From the NCBI GenBank assembly GCA_008711295.1, contig VUYV01000793.1, positions 62,001-126,000 of the forward strand: a DNA stretch of 64,000 nt, read 5' to 3'. The stretch is from Anarhynchus alexandrinus (lineage: Eukaryota > Chordata > Aves > Charadriiformes > Charadriidae). Below are positions 23,301 through 31,400 of this stretch, piece by piece (position 1 is the first letter of the stretch; each line of letters begins with the position of its first letter). Under the pieces are notes generated by a model that did no database searches, was not told where the DNA came from, and saw only the letters and a program-made list of their open reading frames with translations. The translations under genes and the position numbers were made by a program.

Positions 23301-25165
23301 GTTCACAGATATGAGAGTATTTTACAGGAACTCTCCTTTGAGCTATAACCTCCATAGCCCATAGCCCTGGCCAGATCAGCAAAGAGCAATAAACATAAAT
23401 AACAAACAGGAAGGCTGCCAACGTGTTTGCTCTGTAGCACACGCACACACTATGATCAGGAGGAGAAAACAGCTCTCAGGAGAGCTCTGCTATACTGTGC
23501 AACAACATTCCCTTACCAATCCCAGAAGCACCCAGCTAAAAAGGAACAGGGCCTGAAAACCACTGCCTCCTGCACACTGGCAACAGTCACTCTGCAACAC
23601 AAACAGCTCTTGTCCCAGTCGGCACCAGATCTCCCAGCTGGAGGAATTTAGCATATCTTAAATAGGGAAAGCACACCACACAGTGGGGCTCAGCACCTCC
23701 CATGCCTGATTACCTCCTATCTGAAATGAACTGGTGCTCCCATTGCCCATCTTGCCCTCTCCACAGAGGCCCTGAGCAGATCACAATTGGGAAGCGTCAA
23801 GGCCGTTAACACACTCCACCATATCGGAGCTATGACTTTCATCCAGTGCTAAGGAGATTAGTTGTCACTGCAACCAGTGCAGTTAAACACTTCACAGGGT
23901 TTTGAGTCTCAAATATTAAAGTAGTCAAACAGCAGAGAAAGCAGGTAACCACTTACATCTCAGGAAAATGGTGGTGTTGCTGAAGAGAATCTTTCCAAAG
24001 TTAAACTTCTTCCCCTGCAAAGGCACAAAAAAGTAAAAGATATTAGCGGGCTTAATGTCACCGAGCTTAAGCAAATATTATCTTCCACTCTGAGTTTTAA
24101 GTTAATACAGCAATGAAAGCGAATGCCAAATCAGGAGCCAGCCTTACTGGATTTTCCAGTCACGCCTCACCACCCCTTCAGCCTTCTCTTAAAGATGGCT
24201 TGAAAGGCTCAGGGATTTTCATTCTGCAAAACTGAATCAATTTCATCACCATTTATTGAAATGATTAGCATTTTCTTGCTGATGAGAAGATCTGGACTAC
24301 CCAACAAAAAAAAAATAATAATAATTGTTCCAAGAATCAACAGGAGTGCTCACAGTGGTCCTTCATTTTTGTCCCAGAAGCTCAAGAGCCTCACAGAAAA
24401 CGTCCATTACTCCCTTCCACAGCCTGGTAAAGGCAGGTTTACCGTGGAGGCAAAACAGCTTTTCTCCACACAACTTGGAACACGCACGGCACCACAGAGG
24501 TGCCGCAAATCCCTTCACCTTCCCGGAGGCCCACACCTCTCTCGGTTCAGCGTTTCAGGGGCGCAGCTTTCCCGACGCCGCGCCCCAGCGCAGCTCCACG
24601 GCGGGGGCCGCCGGGCGCCCTCTCCCCACGCAGGCCCCACCGAGGCCGGGCCTCAGCCGCGGAGGCCGCCTCCCTCCCCACAGACCGCACAGGGGCCGCG
24701 CTCCCTCGGCCGCCCACCGCCGACCCGCCAAAAGGGGCTCAAGCCTGGCAGAGGGCCCCGGGTGCGCTCAGGCCACACGGAGGGGCGGCCCGGGGTGGGG
24801 GGACGCCCCCCGGCCGGACGGCAGAACAGCGGGCGGGACAGGCCACAGCCCTCCGGCGGACCCCCGCGGCGTTCCCCCCCCCCTTCCAAGGAGGAAGAGC
24901 AGAGCAGCAGCGGCCTTCCACCCCGCCACGCACACGTCCGCTCCGACCGCCGCCACAGCCACCTGGCCCAGCGNNNNNNNNNCCCCCCCCCTAGCGCGGC
25001 GCCCCGGCCACCCTCCCTCCCCGCACTCACCGTAGGCACTGGGAGCCGCCATTTGGAGCGCTGCCCGGCGCCCGCCGCGCCCACCAGCAGCAGCACCGCC
25101 AGCAGCCGCAGCAGGACGGCCTCAGGCCGCCGACACCCCCCGGAACGCGGCACCACCGCCGCCAT
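2275..25165 (-). CDS. TMEM87A: TMEM87A, complete 20-exon coding region (Golgi GOLD-domain seven-helix membrane protein)
   Basis: Spliced from 20 exons: 25165-25031, 24014-23957, 20084-19987, 19114-18998, 17391-17338, 17241-17185, 15861-15714, 14990-14929, 13046-12863, 12004-11905, 11155-11062, 9873-9805, 8736-8628, 7483-7425, 7162-7059, 6711-6638, 5296-5235, 4030-3975, 2703-2673, 2316-2275. The total is 1713 nt, 570 aa; I recall human as 555 aa. The order is a signal peptide (about 1-34), then a lumenal GOLD-like domain (about 38-235) with cysteines C72 and C89 and sequons at N58, N79, N128 and N165. Seven hydrophobic helices follow (about 238-260, 268-288, 306-335, 343-366, 372-398, 420-441, 453-475), then an acidic cytosolic tail. 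The family (GOST/LU7TM) works in Golgi traffic and pH homeostasis, and TMEM87A has been reported as a Golgi cation channel and mechanosensor. The protein matches the mammalian orthologue closely from exon 8 onward. TMEM87B is the alternative, but the synteny and the tail sequence favour TMEM87A. Confidence 0.96.
2673..2703 (-). CDS. TMEM87A: TMEM87A coding exon 19 (31-nt exon)
   Basis: The acceptor CCACTGCAG ends at 2704 and the donor GTCAGT starts at 2672. It encodes (V)[10 protein letters not shown], matching the mammalian [11 protein letters not shown]. It is only 31 nt long, so automatic predictors may miss it. Confidence 0.93.
3033..3058. repeat. Perfect 12-bp inverted repeat with 2-nt loop
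   Basis: tttacaatatgg, then ga, then ccatattgtaaa. It lies in TMEM87A intron 18 and could form a hairpin or cruciform. No known function is recognised. Confidence 0.8.
3975..4030 (-). CDS. TMEM87A: TMEM87A coding exon 18
   Basis: Acceptor CCTGTAG ends at 4031 and donor GTGAGT starts at 3974. It encodes [18 protein letters not shown] plus two bases and matches the mammalian tail. Confidence 0.95.
5235..5296 (-). CDS. TMEM87A: TMEM87A coding exon 17
   Basis: Acceptor TTGTCTTCAG ends at 5297 and donor GTGAGT starts at 5234. It encodes [21 protein letters not shown]. This basic cytosolic tail segment is nearly identical to the mammalian one. A longer reading in another frame across this exon is a shadow. 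Confidence 0.95.
5585..5745 (+). mobile_element. CR1 LINE 3'-end fragment
   Basis: The diagnostic CR1 tail includes ggttgcccagagag, catggtcctgggcaact, gtgaccctgctcgagcagg and ggtcccttccaatctcaacc. It is 5'-truncated, as usual for avian CR1, and sits in a TMEM87A intron antisense to the gene. A poly-T run precedes it. Confidence 0.85.
6638..6711 (-). CDS. TMEM87A: TMEM87A coding exon 16 (acidic tail)
   Basis: The acceptor is a good pyrimidine tract ending CCTAAAG (6712) and the donor is GTAAGA (6637). It encodes [24 protein letters not shown]. This is an acidic cytosolic tail conserved in position and character with mammals. Confidence 0.95.
7059..7162 (-). CDS. TMEM87A: TMEM87A coding exon 15 (helix 7)
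   Basis: Acceptor CTTTGACAG ends at 7163. It encodes [34 protein letters not shown] plus two bases, the last transmembrane helix. The donor is the weak GTTCAG (7058-7053); the border is fixed by joining to the [11 protein letters not shown] exon. Confidence 0.95.
7425..7483 (-). CDS. TMEM87A: TMEM87A coding exon 14 (helix 6)
   Basis: Acceptor TCTTGCAG ends at 7484 and donor GTGAGT starts at 7424. It encodes [20 protein letters not shown], the second part of helix 6 and a lumenal loop. Confidence 0.96.
8628..8736 (-). CDS. TMEM87A: TMEM87A coding exon 13
   Basis: It begins with ATATTC straight after the AC acceptor at 8737 and ends at donor GTAAGC (8627). It encodes [36 protein letters not shown], that is, the end of helix 5, a basic cytosolic loop and the start of helix 6. 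Confidence 0.96.
8737..9804 (-). other. TMEM87A: TMEM87A intron 12: U12-type AT-AC intron
   Basis: The intron begins ATATCCTTC at 9804-9796. It ends ...TTTCCATAC with the terminal AC at 8738-8737. Upstream of the end is TTCCTTGAC (8754-8746), a perfect match to the U12 branch-site consensus TTCCTTRAC, with the branch A about 10 nt from the acceptor. Protein continuity ([12 protein letters not shown]) requires exactly these borders. The intron would be spliced by the minor U11/U12 spliceosome. At 1068 nt it has no other recognised content. Confidence 0.93.
9805..9873 (-). CDS. TMEM87A: TMEM87A coding exon 12 (first part of helix 5, AT-AC donor)
   Basis: Acceptor TCTCCAG ends at 9874. It encodes [20 protein letters not shown] then CWW. 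The exon must end after TGGTGG to join exon 13 in frame, and the next bases are ATATCCTTC (9804-9796), a U12-type AT-AC donor. No usable GT donor fits the protein. Confidence 0.94.
11062..11155 (-). CDS. TMEM87A: TMEM87A coding exon 11 (helix 4)
   Basis: Acceptor TTCCTACAG ends at 11156 and donor GTCAGT starts at 11061. It encodes [20 protein letters not shown] followed by [11 protein letters not shown]. It ends in phase 0. Confidence 0.97.
11905..12004 (-). CDS. TMEM87A: TMEM87A coding exon 10 (helix 3)
   Basis: Acceptor TTGCTAG ends at 12005 and donor GTAAGT starts at 11904. It encodes [20 protein letters not shown] and the hydrophobic run that follows, ending GYGIV. This is the third transmembrane helix of the family core. 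Confidence 0.97.
12863..13046 (-). CDS. TMEM87A: TMEM87A coding exon 9 (helices 1 and 2)
   Basis: Acceptor TGTGTAATAG ends at 13047 and donor GTAGGT starts at 12862. It encodes 61 aa plus one base: [19 protein letters not shown], then the conserved loop [16 protein letters not shown] and the second helix. It is almost identical to the mammalian protein. Confidence 0.97.
14929..14990 (-). CDS. TMEM87A: TMEM87A coding exon 8
   Basis: The acceptor TTGACAG ends at 14991 and the donor GTAAGT starts at 14928. Joined to exon 7 it reads [21 protein letters not shown], very close to mammals. It carries the last lumenal strand and the entry into transmembrane helix 1. Confidence 0.95.
15714..15861 (-). 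CDS. TMEM87A: TMEM87A coding exon 7
   Basis: Acceptor TATTTTCAG ends at 15862 and donor GTAAGC starts at 15713. It encodes 49 aa plus one base, including the conserved strand [12 protein letters not shown] followed by a variable Ser/Thr/Lys-rich stretch up to the end of the lumenal domain. Confidence 0.93.
17185..17241 (-). CDS. TMEM87A: TMEM87A coding exon 6
   Basis: Acceptor CTTTAAG ends at 17242 and donor GTATGT starts at 17184. It encodes 19 aa, [19 protein letters not shown], a hydrophilic lumenal loop with an NHT sequon (N165). It is phase 0 on both sides and 57 nt long, so skipping it would keep the frame. Confidence 0.88.
17338..17391 (-). CDS. TMEM87A: TMEM87A coding exon 5
   Basis: Acceptor CTTTCAG ends at 17392 and donor GTAAAG starts at 17337. 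It encodes 18 aa, [18 protein letters not shown], which aligns with mammalian TFSGDFMHRLPLLGEKQE. It is a short, fast-evolving lumenal segment, phase 0 on both sides. Confidence 0.9.
18998..19114 (-). CDS. TMEM87A: TMEM87A coding exon 4 (divergent first half)
   Basis: The acceptor AG ends at 19115 and the donor is GTATGG. It encodes 39 aa, the same length as I recall for the mammalian exon. The second half ([20 protein letters not shown]) matches mammals, with a sequon at N128. The first half ([18 protein letters not shown]) does not resemble the mammalian KAEEVELYL... segment. The call is firm because the phases fit on both sides. Confidence 0.9.
19987..20084 (-). CDS. TMEM87A: TMEM87A coding exon 3
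   Basis: Acceptor TTTTTTTCAG ends at 20085 and donor GTAAGA starts at 19986. It encodes the segment with C72 (KACD), the NVT sequon (N79) and the SDCYNE motif with C89. The two cysteines are conserved in the lumenal domain and may form a disulfide (inference). Exons 2 and 3 together are 156 nt, so the frame closes. Confidence 0.94.
20141..20220. repeat. 40-bp direct tandem duplication
   Basis: Two adjacent copies (20141-20180 and 20181-20220) both start tcctcccattctgtg and end in aattaaattta-type sequence, with about five mismatches. It lies in TMEM87A intron 2, about 56 nt upstream of the exon 3 acceptor in the direction of transcription. Confidence 0.85.
23139..23169 (-). repeat. G-rich tract in TMEM87A pre-mRNA (C-rich on plus strand)
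   Basis: The plus strand has runs of 5, 8 and 8 C with short spacers. The transcribed RNA therefore carries G8-T-G8-CGGAGGA-G5, enough G runs for a quadruplex. It sits inside TMEM87A intron 2. Confidence 0.7.
23957..24014 (-). CDS. TMEM87A: TMEM87A coding exon 2
   Basis: Acceptor TTTGCAG ends at 24015 and donor GTAAGT starts at 23956. It encodes [19 protein letters not shown] plus one base. NTT (N58) is an N-glycosylation sequon in the lumenal domain and is shared with mammals. Confidence 0.93.
24974..24982. other. Run of 9 N (unresolved bases)
   Basis: Nine ambiguous bases are followed by a C10 run inside the CpG island, in TMEM87A intron 1. This is an assembly or base-calling gap in hard GC-rich DNA; its true length is unknown. 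Confidence 0.95.
25031..25165 (-). CDS. TMEM87A: TMEM87A coding exon 1 (start codon and signal peptide)
   Basis: ATG at 25165-25163 lies in a GCC-rich context. It encodes 45 aa: a hydrophobic Leu/Ala/Val run (about residues 16-32) typical of a signal peptide, then the mature start [10 protein letters not shown]. That segment aligns with the mammalian RSKWHIPIPS. The donor is GTGAGT (25030-25025) and the exon ends in phase 0. An upstream in-frame extension exists but lies in promoter GC-rich sequence and has no support. Confidence 0.92.
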
Positions 25166-25306
25166 CCCGCCGCACGGAGGCCGCCGCGTTGGCCGCGCCT
25201 CTTCCGCTCCCCGGCGGGGGAGACGCGGCCGTCGTGGGCCGGCGGGAGCGGCGCGGAGGGCGGAGCCGCTCCCCGGCTGGGCCCGGGCTGTCACCGCCCC
25301 CGGGTA

Positions 25307-25311
25307 CCAAT
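25307..25311 (+). promoter_or_regulatory. CCAAT box (NF-Y type)
   Basis: A CCAAT pentamer within GGTACCAATCGCCCGG, between the two divergent start codons and about 154 nt upstream of the GANC ATG. Single-motif matches are weak evidence; position supports it. Confidence 0.45.
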
Positions 25312-25464
25312 CGCCCGGTGACAGAGCGCCGCGCCGGGGCCTCCGGCACCTGCCGCCAGCGAGGCGCGGCGAGGCCGTTAGGCGAGGCGCTCCCCCGCTC
25401 CCCCGGCTGCCGCCGCTCCCTCAGGGGAGCCCCCGGGCCCTGCCGCCGCCGGGGCAGGCCCGCC

Positions 25465-25493
25465 ATGGAGGCGGTCACGGCGGGGGGAGTCAG
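25465..25493 (+). CDS. GANC: GANC coding exon 1 (29 nt)
   Basis: ATGG in a strong context (CCCGCCATGG) inside the CpG island. It encodes MEAVTAGGV plus two bases and the donor is GTAACG. The MEA start matches the mammalian protein. It is poorly conserved beyond that, but phase and position fit. Confidence 0.85.
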
Positions 25494-28400
25494 GTAACGC
25501 TCCTTAGCCGGCCCTCTCCTCGCTCCCGGTGTTACCGGGGTGGCTCCACAGCTTTCCGCGGGGAGCGGCGAAGGGCGGGCCCGGCCCCAGCAGGGACCCA
25601 CAGCCGGGCGGGGGCGGGCGGGGGCCGTGGCGGTGCTGTCCCCGCCGGGGCAGACCCGGGGGTGGGGGCTGCACCGCTGGAAGGTGGTCCCGTTGCAGGG
25701 CAGAGGGAGTCCCACGGAGCTGGTGCCGAAACCCGAAAGCGCACGGGTATCTTCAGGCAAAAAAAAATGGGAAGGGGTTAAACTGCCTGAAGACGTGGTT
25801 ACTGTGAGGTCTCTGATAATAATCCGGGTCTGTTAATAGTTAGTTCACAGTAATTGTGACCGAGTCTTCATGGCTGCCATCTGCGTTTTATCTGTTGCAT
25901 GTATATAATTAATAAGTATTTTGTAAGCAGAAGCTCTTTGTCTGCCAGTACTAATATCTTATTCTCTTCAATGTGTGTCTGGACTCAGCACGTTCTGGGA
26001 AGTATTTTGATGATAGACACTACTGGCAGTCTGTTTTTTCCAGGCAACCCCAAAATTTAGTGTTATCTAATAGATCTAAAAGTCACCTCAAGCCTAGAGA
26101 TAACACAGAGCTGTCAGCCAGGCTATCAGAAGCCTCCCTCCCTCCTCTGTCCCACTGCAGCTAAAAGAGAAAGGTGCAGGCTTTCTCCTTTTCTCCTTTT
26201 CTGCCAGTCCTGCCTCTTTCTCCATTCTTATTACTGGAACATAGTATTTGACTATAAGGACTGCAGAGAGAGATCTGTCTTCAAAATGCAAAACCCCAAG
26301 AATTCACTCATGCTGAAATTCGGCTCTGTTAGTCACAGATTCAGTTGTTTGCCGAAGTTATCAAAATTTAAAAGGAAATGGTTTAGCATGGAACTAAATG
26401 TGTAAGAAATTCCTCCCATACCAAGACACAGCAGTAGTCCGAAGTCCAATACATTTTATGTCACCACAGTTGTCTGCACTGTATTTAATCCTTACCCTTC
26501 TTGAGGAGGACCCCCATCTGATCATTCAGCAGGTGCTTGGTGAATACATATAAAAATTTTCTTTATCTGCTTTTCCTAGTGTCCAAGATGAGGCTGTGGA
26601 CAAAAGCACCTTTAAGGAATGCAACCAGATTGCTTTTTACAGGTAAAAAGAAGAATTATAGAGTCAGGTGTTGTGGGTTTTTTTTTTTTCAAACCAATAT
26701 TAAAAGATACAGGGAGTAGTTACACATTGATTTTTAATCAAAAACTGAGCATTCCACTCACCTGTCAGCAAGCAATAATCAGCATATTTTAAAACATGGA
26801 ATCTTACATCCCAAACCTCTTCTGGTAAAATTCAAAAGAGTCAGTCCTCTCATCTGACAAAGCCCCAGCAGTATTTTAACTACAGATACACTCAGACACA
26901 GGTTGTTTTCTTGGTGTGGATATTTATTGAATATCCATAGTTCAAAACAACAGAATTCTCGATAGAAACCGTTAGTCTGTGACAATAGCATACATGATTA
27001 CAATCCTGTTGAACAAGCACCTTTGAATTCAGCATCAAATCTAAATTCTTGCTCATTAGTCTCTTAAAGCTAACTTAAGCGAAGTGATCCTTCTCATCCC
27101 ATTTTTGAGAAACCTCTCCTCCACCTTTTTTTCCTCCCATCCTCCATTGCTGCTTAAGTGAAAGGAATGCTTGCCCAGTCTTATACCAATTAGTCACTGA
27201 CTTGCTCGGTTACAGTTTCAGATATTCATTTCTGTTCTGCAGGAAATTATGTTCAGAAAACCCCAAATAACATTGCCAGTGGGAGCAGGACTCCTCCCTT
27301 TTTTTCACACCAGCCCTTTCTAGCCTCTTGCCATTTTAAGTTAACACATCTAATTTCTCAGCAGGAGGTTGCCAGACCTTGGCAAGCATCAGATCCTGTC
27401 TTTGCTCTGCTTTTAAAAGAAATCCTTTGTCTGATTGCTCATATTTGTGCAATATCTGTTTGCAAGGAAACAAAGTCCGTTTACTAATGAAGAAACTTCC
27501 CTTTAAGGTAGCCTCCAAGACACTTATTTAACTTCAAATAGTTCATAAAACCTGGGCTCAGCAAGGAGCATTCTACAAACAGTTGAAAGAGCCTCTGTTT
27601 CAAGCTCTCTGTCCTAAAAACATCATCAGGGCCAAAAGCTGTAGTCAAAACTCTGTAATGAGCATGCTTGTTGGAAAACAGTTTCCTCAGTGCATATTCA
27701 GGAGGTTACAAATTACAAACATATACTGCTTCATCATCACAGAATGTAGAAGCTGTTCTCTGAGGGACTGCAGACCAAGCAGGGGCATATGACAGAAAAT
27801 GAAAAACAGATTATTCATCTGAAATTTCTGGGGTCATGGAAAGAAGAATGATGTAACTGGACAACTGATAATTTACACTTGAATTAAGATTATTATTGTT
27901 TAAAAAAACCCTATAGAGTGGTGATGGGTGACCAAATCCCTCTAACATCTCATTCATAGACATGTATGTGTGCTCACAACTATATTCCTTCTTTTTCCCC
28001 TTGACTTGAAGTGCTGATAATAATTGTATTTGAAAAAATTTCAAGACAAAATTATTAAGTAAACATTTCTGACAATATTATGTCCCTCTGTGTGTTGTAA
28101 GACCAAAAATAATTTTCTATCTCAACAGGCGTCAGAAACTTCTATATCCTGGAAAATCCTTGTATCGAGCATTGTTGGATTCAGTCACGTTAAGTGATGA
28201 AAATGTCAAATTCCAAATTATTCATGAGGAAAATAAGGTGAGATCCCACCTAGCATAAGAAGGTGCTTGCAGAAGGAGCAGTGAATATTATCAACAAGTC
28301 TGATAATATTTGCAAGTTTTGAAATTCTTCAGTGATAGCTATTGAAGATATGATGCAAAATATCAGCCTAAAAGTGTCTTTACCAGTCAGTATTTATTTG

Positions 28401-31400
28401 ACAGCTTGAGACTGTGCAAGGAGAACAGGTATTTTAAGGAATTAAAAAAAATCTTTTAACTTTATGAAAAATCTGATTAGAACTCTTTTTATCTGAAAAA
28501 AAAAAGGTTTTAATTCAGAGTTTTCTTCACTATTTCAAAATAATAAATTCTTTTTCTGTAGTGGAATAAGAAGACCTATGTTCCAGCACCTCCTAACTAT
28601 ACCTTTGTATTCCTGTGTTTGCTCAAAGGCAGTCTTTTGGGAAAAAGAAGTCGCCTTTGCATTTAAGACAGCCAGGAAGAGGAGTGTCTTCTGTTTCTCT
28701 AATTTAGCATCATAGCAGCTAGCACATCCCCTTAGGGAACAGGCAATGTAACCCGTCCTCAGATTATGGGAGTTTGGAACTACAGCTCTCTTCCATGGTC
28801 TAAGCATCACACTATATCAGTATTCTGCATAAATGTATTTTCTGCCTGTCCTGTTAATCCTGACCTTCTTTGCAGTCAGCACATAAAAAGGAGCCTATTT
28901 TTTGTCTAGATTTTAAGGTAGATGAAAGATTGAAGACTCTGTGGCTTTCTAGACTATTCAGGCATTTATACAAAGATGGCATAATGTAAAATATTTCCTA
29001 CCAAGCAGGAACTGGAACTCCAAATTAATATTTTCTGTCTTGCCTACTCTGTCCCTGATATTATGGCTCTTTCATCCTTTATGCCTTTGAAGAGAGCAGG
29101 GCTGATTGCCTTCCAGATAGAGGGAAAAGATATCAGGCCAAGATTCTTCAGCCAGTTTTGAGTGTCATGGGAGGAGAGATTAAGAAAGGAAAAAACAAAA
29201 AAATCGGACTTGTGGTGTAGGCATCCTCCACAGAAGAAAAATGAGTCATTTTGTATGAGGTAGAACAGAGTGATTTTCCAGTCCCCTGAACTCTAAAACA
29301 GCAAGTTACAGTGGGTAGGGCAGTATTATGCATTTTCTTTAGGTGTCTTTCTGACATAGTGTCAGCACCACTGTGAATACTAGTGAACACAGAGCACTGA
29401 CATTTTTGCAAAAAAGCCCACATCTCAGTAGTATTCCCCTCTTACATTGACAGCACAGTAGTGAAATTGTCCAAACTTCAAGATTAGTGTATACTACCCC
29501 TATTTTCCATGCCACTTGTGGGGAGAGCTGCAAAATGCTAAACATGAGAGACTTCAAGATAAAGAATCCACTTAAAAAGAGTTGCTTGTTCAAAGGGGAG
29601 AAGTAGAGTTAGCTGGTGTAAATTCATATGGATGATGATTGTTGCTCAGCAATGCTGAAGAACATTAAATCAGAAAGCAGGCATGTTTTTTTTCCAAACA
29701 GTAAGTCTTTGGTGATGTTGAGTTACTTGTAAGTAACTCAAAAATACCAAGTAAGTTGGTATTTTTTATCACTACCAGTTCATCTGTTGTTTGCTCCCAG
29801 GTTCTTCTACAAGTAGAAATTTGTGAAATAGAAGGCAATATCTTCAGGCTTAAAATTGATGAGGCATCTCCTCTCAGAGCAAGATACAAAGTTCCTGATG
29901 TTCTCATAAAGGAACCTACCCCCCAGAGGTAAGTGATGGGAAGATGATTTAGCACCTTAGTAATTTACACAGCTTCCTTTGCAAGAGTGTTTTCCCTTCT
30001 CCCTCATTTGTGCTACGCTACAGTTATCTCTCTGCAACACAAAGTTGTTGCAGGATGACAAAATAAAAATGCATGTGGTTAATTTACTTTCAAAAATTCT
30101 TGTTAAATACATAGGGGAAAGCTTTGTCATATACATAAGAAACTTGAGGCTATTTGACCCAGTCAGAAAGTAGCCTACTTGTTATGATGCATCATTTTTA
30201 CCTAAGATATTACCTGTTAATGTGAAAGGAATACAAACTTTGGATAGTTCTCACGGCAGTTCTGTAGCCACCTGTTGCACTGTGCAGTGAACCCTGAACA
30301 CAGCATGTATTTCTAGCATTCTTTGCCTCAACATGAGCCTTGAGATATTGATATTTATATTTATATTTATATTTGGGCAGATATTCTCAGCCCATCTTTT
30401 GTTTCAAATTATTATTTAGTTACAGTGGATTTCACGTGCTGCTGATTCATACAAAGCCATTGTTGCTTTTCATTTGCCAGACTCTTCATATCCCAGAAGG
30501 AGGCAGGTATTTTGGTACTCTCAAGTGTTAATGAGGACTACAAACTTCAAGTCACAGCAAACCCCTTCCAGGTTGAGCTAAAGTCCAAGGGTGAGACTGT
30601 TCTGAGCATGAATTCCAATGGGTTGTTGTATTTTGAGCACCTACAACCACCTCCCAGTGATAGGTACAGTATCTGTCTGTCGCATTGTAGTATGTACTGA
30701 TTGTGCAGTAGCTGAAGATAAACAATTCTGTGGTATTGCAATTACTGTAATAGAAGCTATTATGCATTGAAATCTGTCTTCTCTTTTACTTCATACCAGT
30801 AAGTACAATGGTGAAATTTTAACAAAGAAATTTTAAATCAATTAACTAAAGACTGCTTTAATCCCTTGCAACAGCCATGTGCAAAATTCTAACCTCATTT
30901 AATGGCCAATTCTGTAAAACACTAAAGTATACCCTTGTCTTTCTTGGGAATGAGTGATGGTAGCATGATGAGGTTATGAGTCCTTTTATGACTAAACTTA
31001 CTCTTTAGGTAAGTTTTATTTACCATATAAGCTCTTGAAGTAAGTTTCACTCAACTTACAATGTGCCATATAGCTGCAACATTTTACAGGTCAGTCCCAC
31101 TGCAAAGTGCTGGAAGGTTGGGAAACCACAGTGCAGGGCATGTCATGACTAGAAAAAGAGCATAGCTAGCATCTCTCCTAGAGAGCATTATTTAAAAAAT
31201 TGTAGTTAACAGAGAGCCCTTAACAGAGAATGACAAAGAAGTGAGGATCTTCTGGGTGGGTAGAACGCTGATGTAGATACAAATAAATATGAAAGGCCAA
31301 GAAGTCAACCTAACTCAAATATGGAGTGAAGGTTATTTTAAGACATTGAATATTAAAATGATTTGCCAGCTAGAGCTCCTGACTATGACATCCATTTTCA

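Larger units (their letters stand above)
20085..23956 (-). other. TMEM87A: TMEM87A intron 2 (largest intron)
   Basis: This 3.87-kb GT-AG intron holds no gene that I can support. It includes a 40-bp tandem duplication (20141-20220) and a C-rich tract that is G-rich in the transcript (23139-23169). The 124-codon plus-strand frame at 21139-21513 looks like chance. Confidence 0.75.
24520..25750. promoter_or_regulatory. CpG island with bidirectional TMEM87A/GANC promoter
   Basis: Dense C+G and frequent CpG contrast sharply with the A/T-rich flanks. The island covers TMEM87A exon 1 (minus) and GANC exon 1 (plus), whose ATGs are 299 bp apart (25165 and 25465). Between them are a CCAAT box (25307-25311), a CTTCCG ETS-like site (25201-25206) and GC boxes. 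A YY1-like GCCGCCATTTGG lies at 25045-25056 in TMEM87A exon 1. There is no obvious TATA box. This is the usual design for a divergent housekeeping pair. Long open frames here come from low stop frequency in GC-rich DNA, not from genes. Confidence 0.85.

Noticed and set aside
24261..25781. 506-codon plus-strand open frame and several overlapping frames of 60-240 codons on both strands
   Set aside because: They lie in a CpG island, cross the N run and run antisense over TMEM87A exon 1. Composition is Pro/Arg/Gly/Ala with no domain. Low stop frequency in GC-rich DNA explains them.
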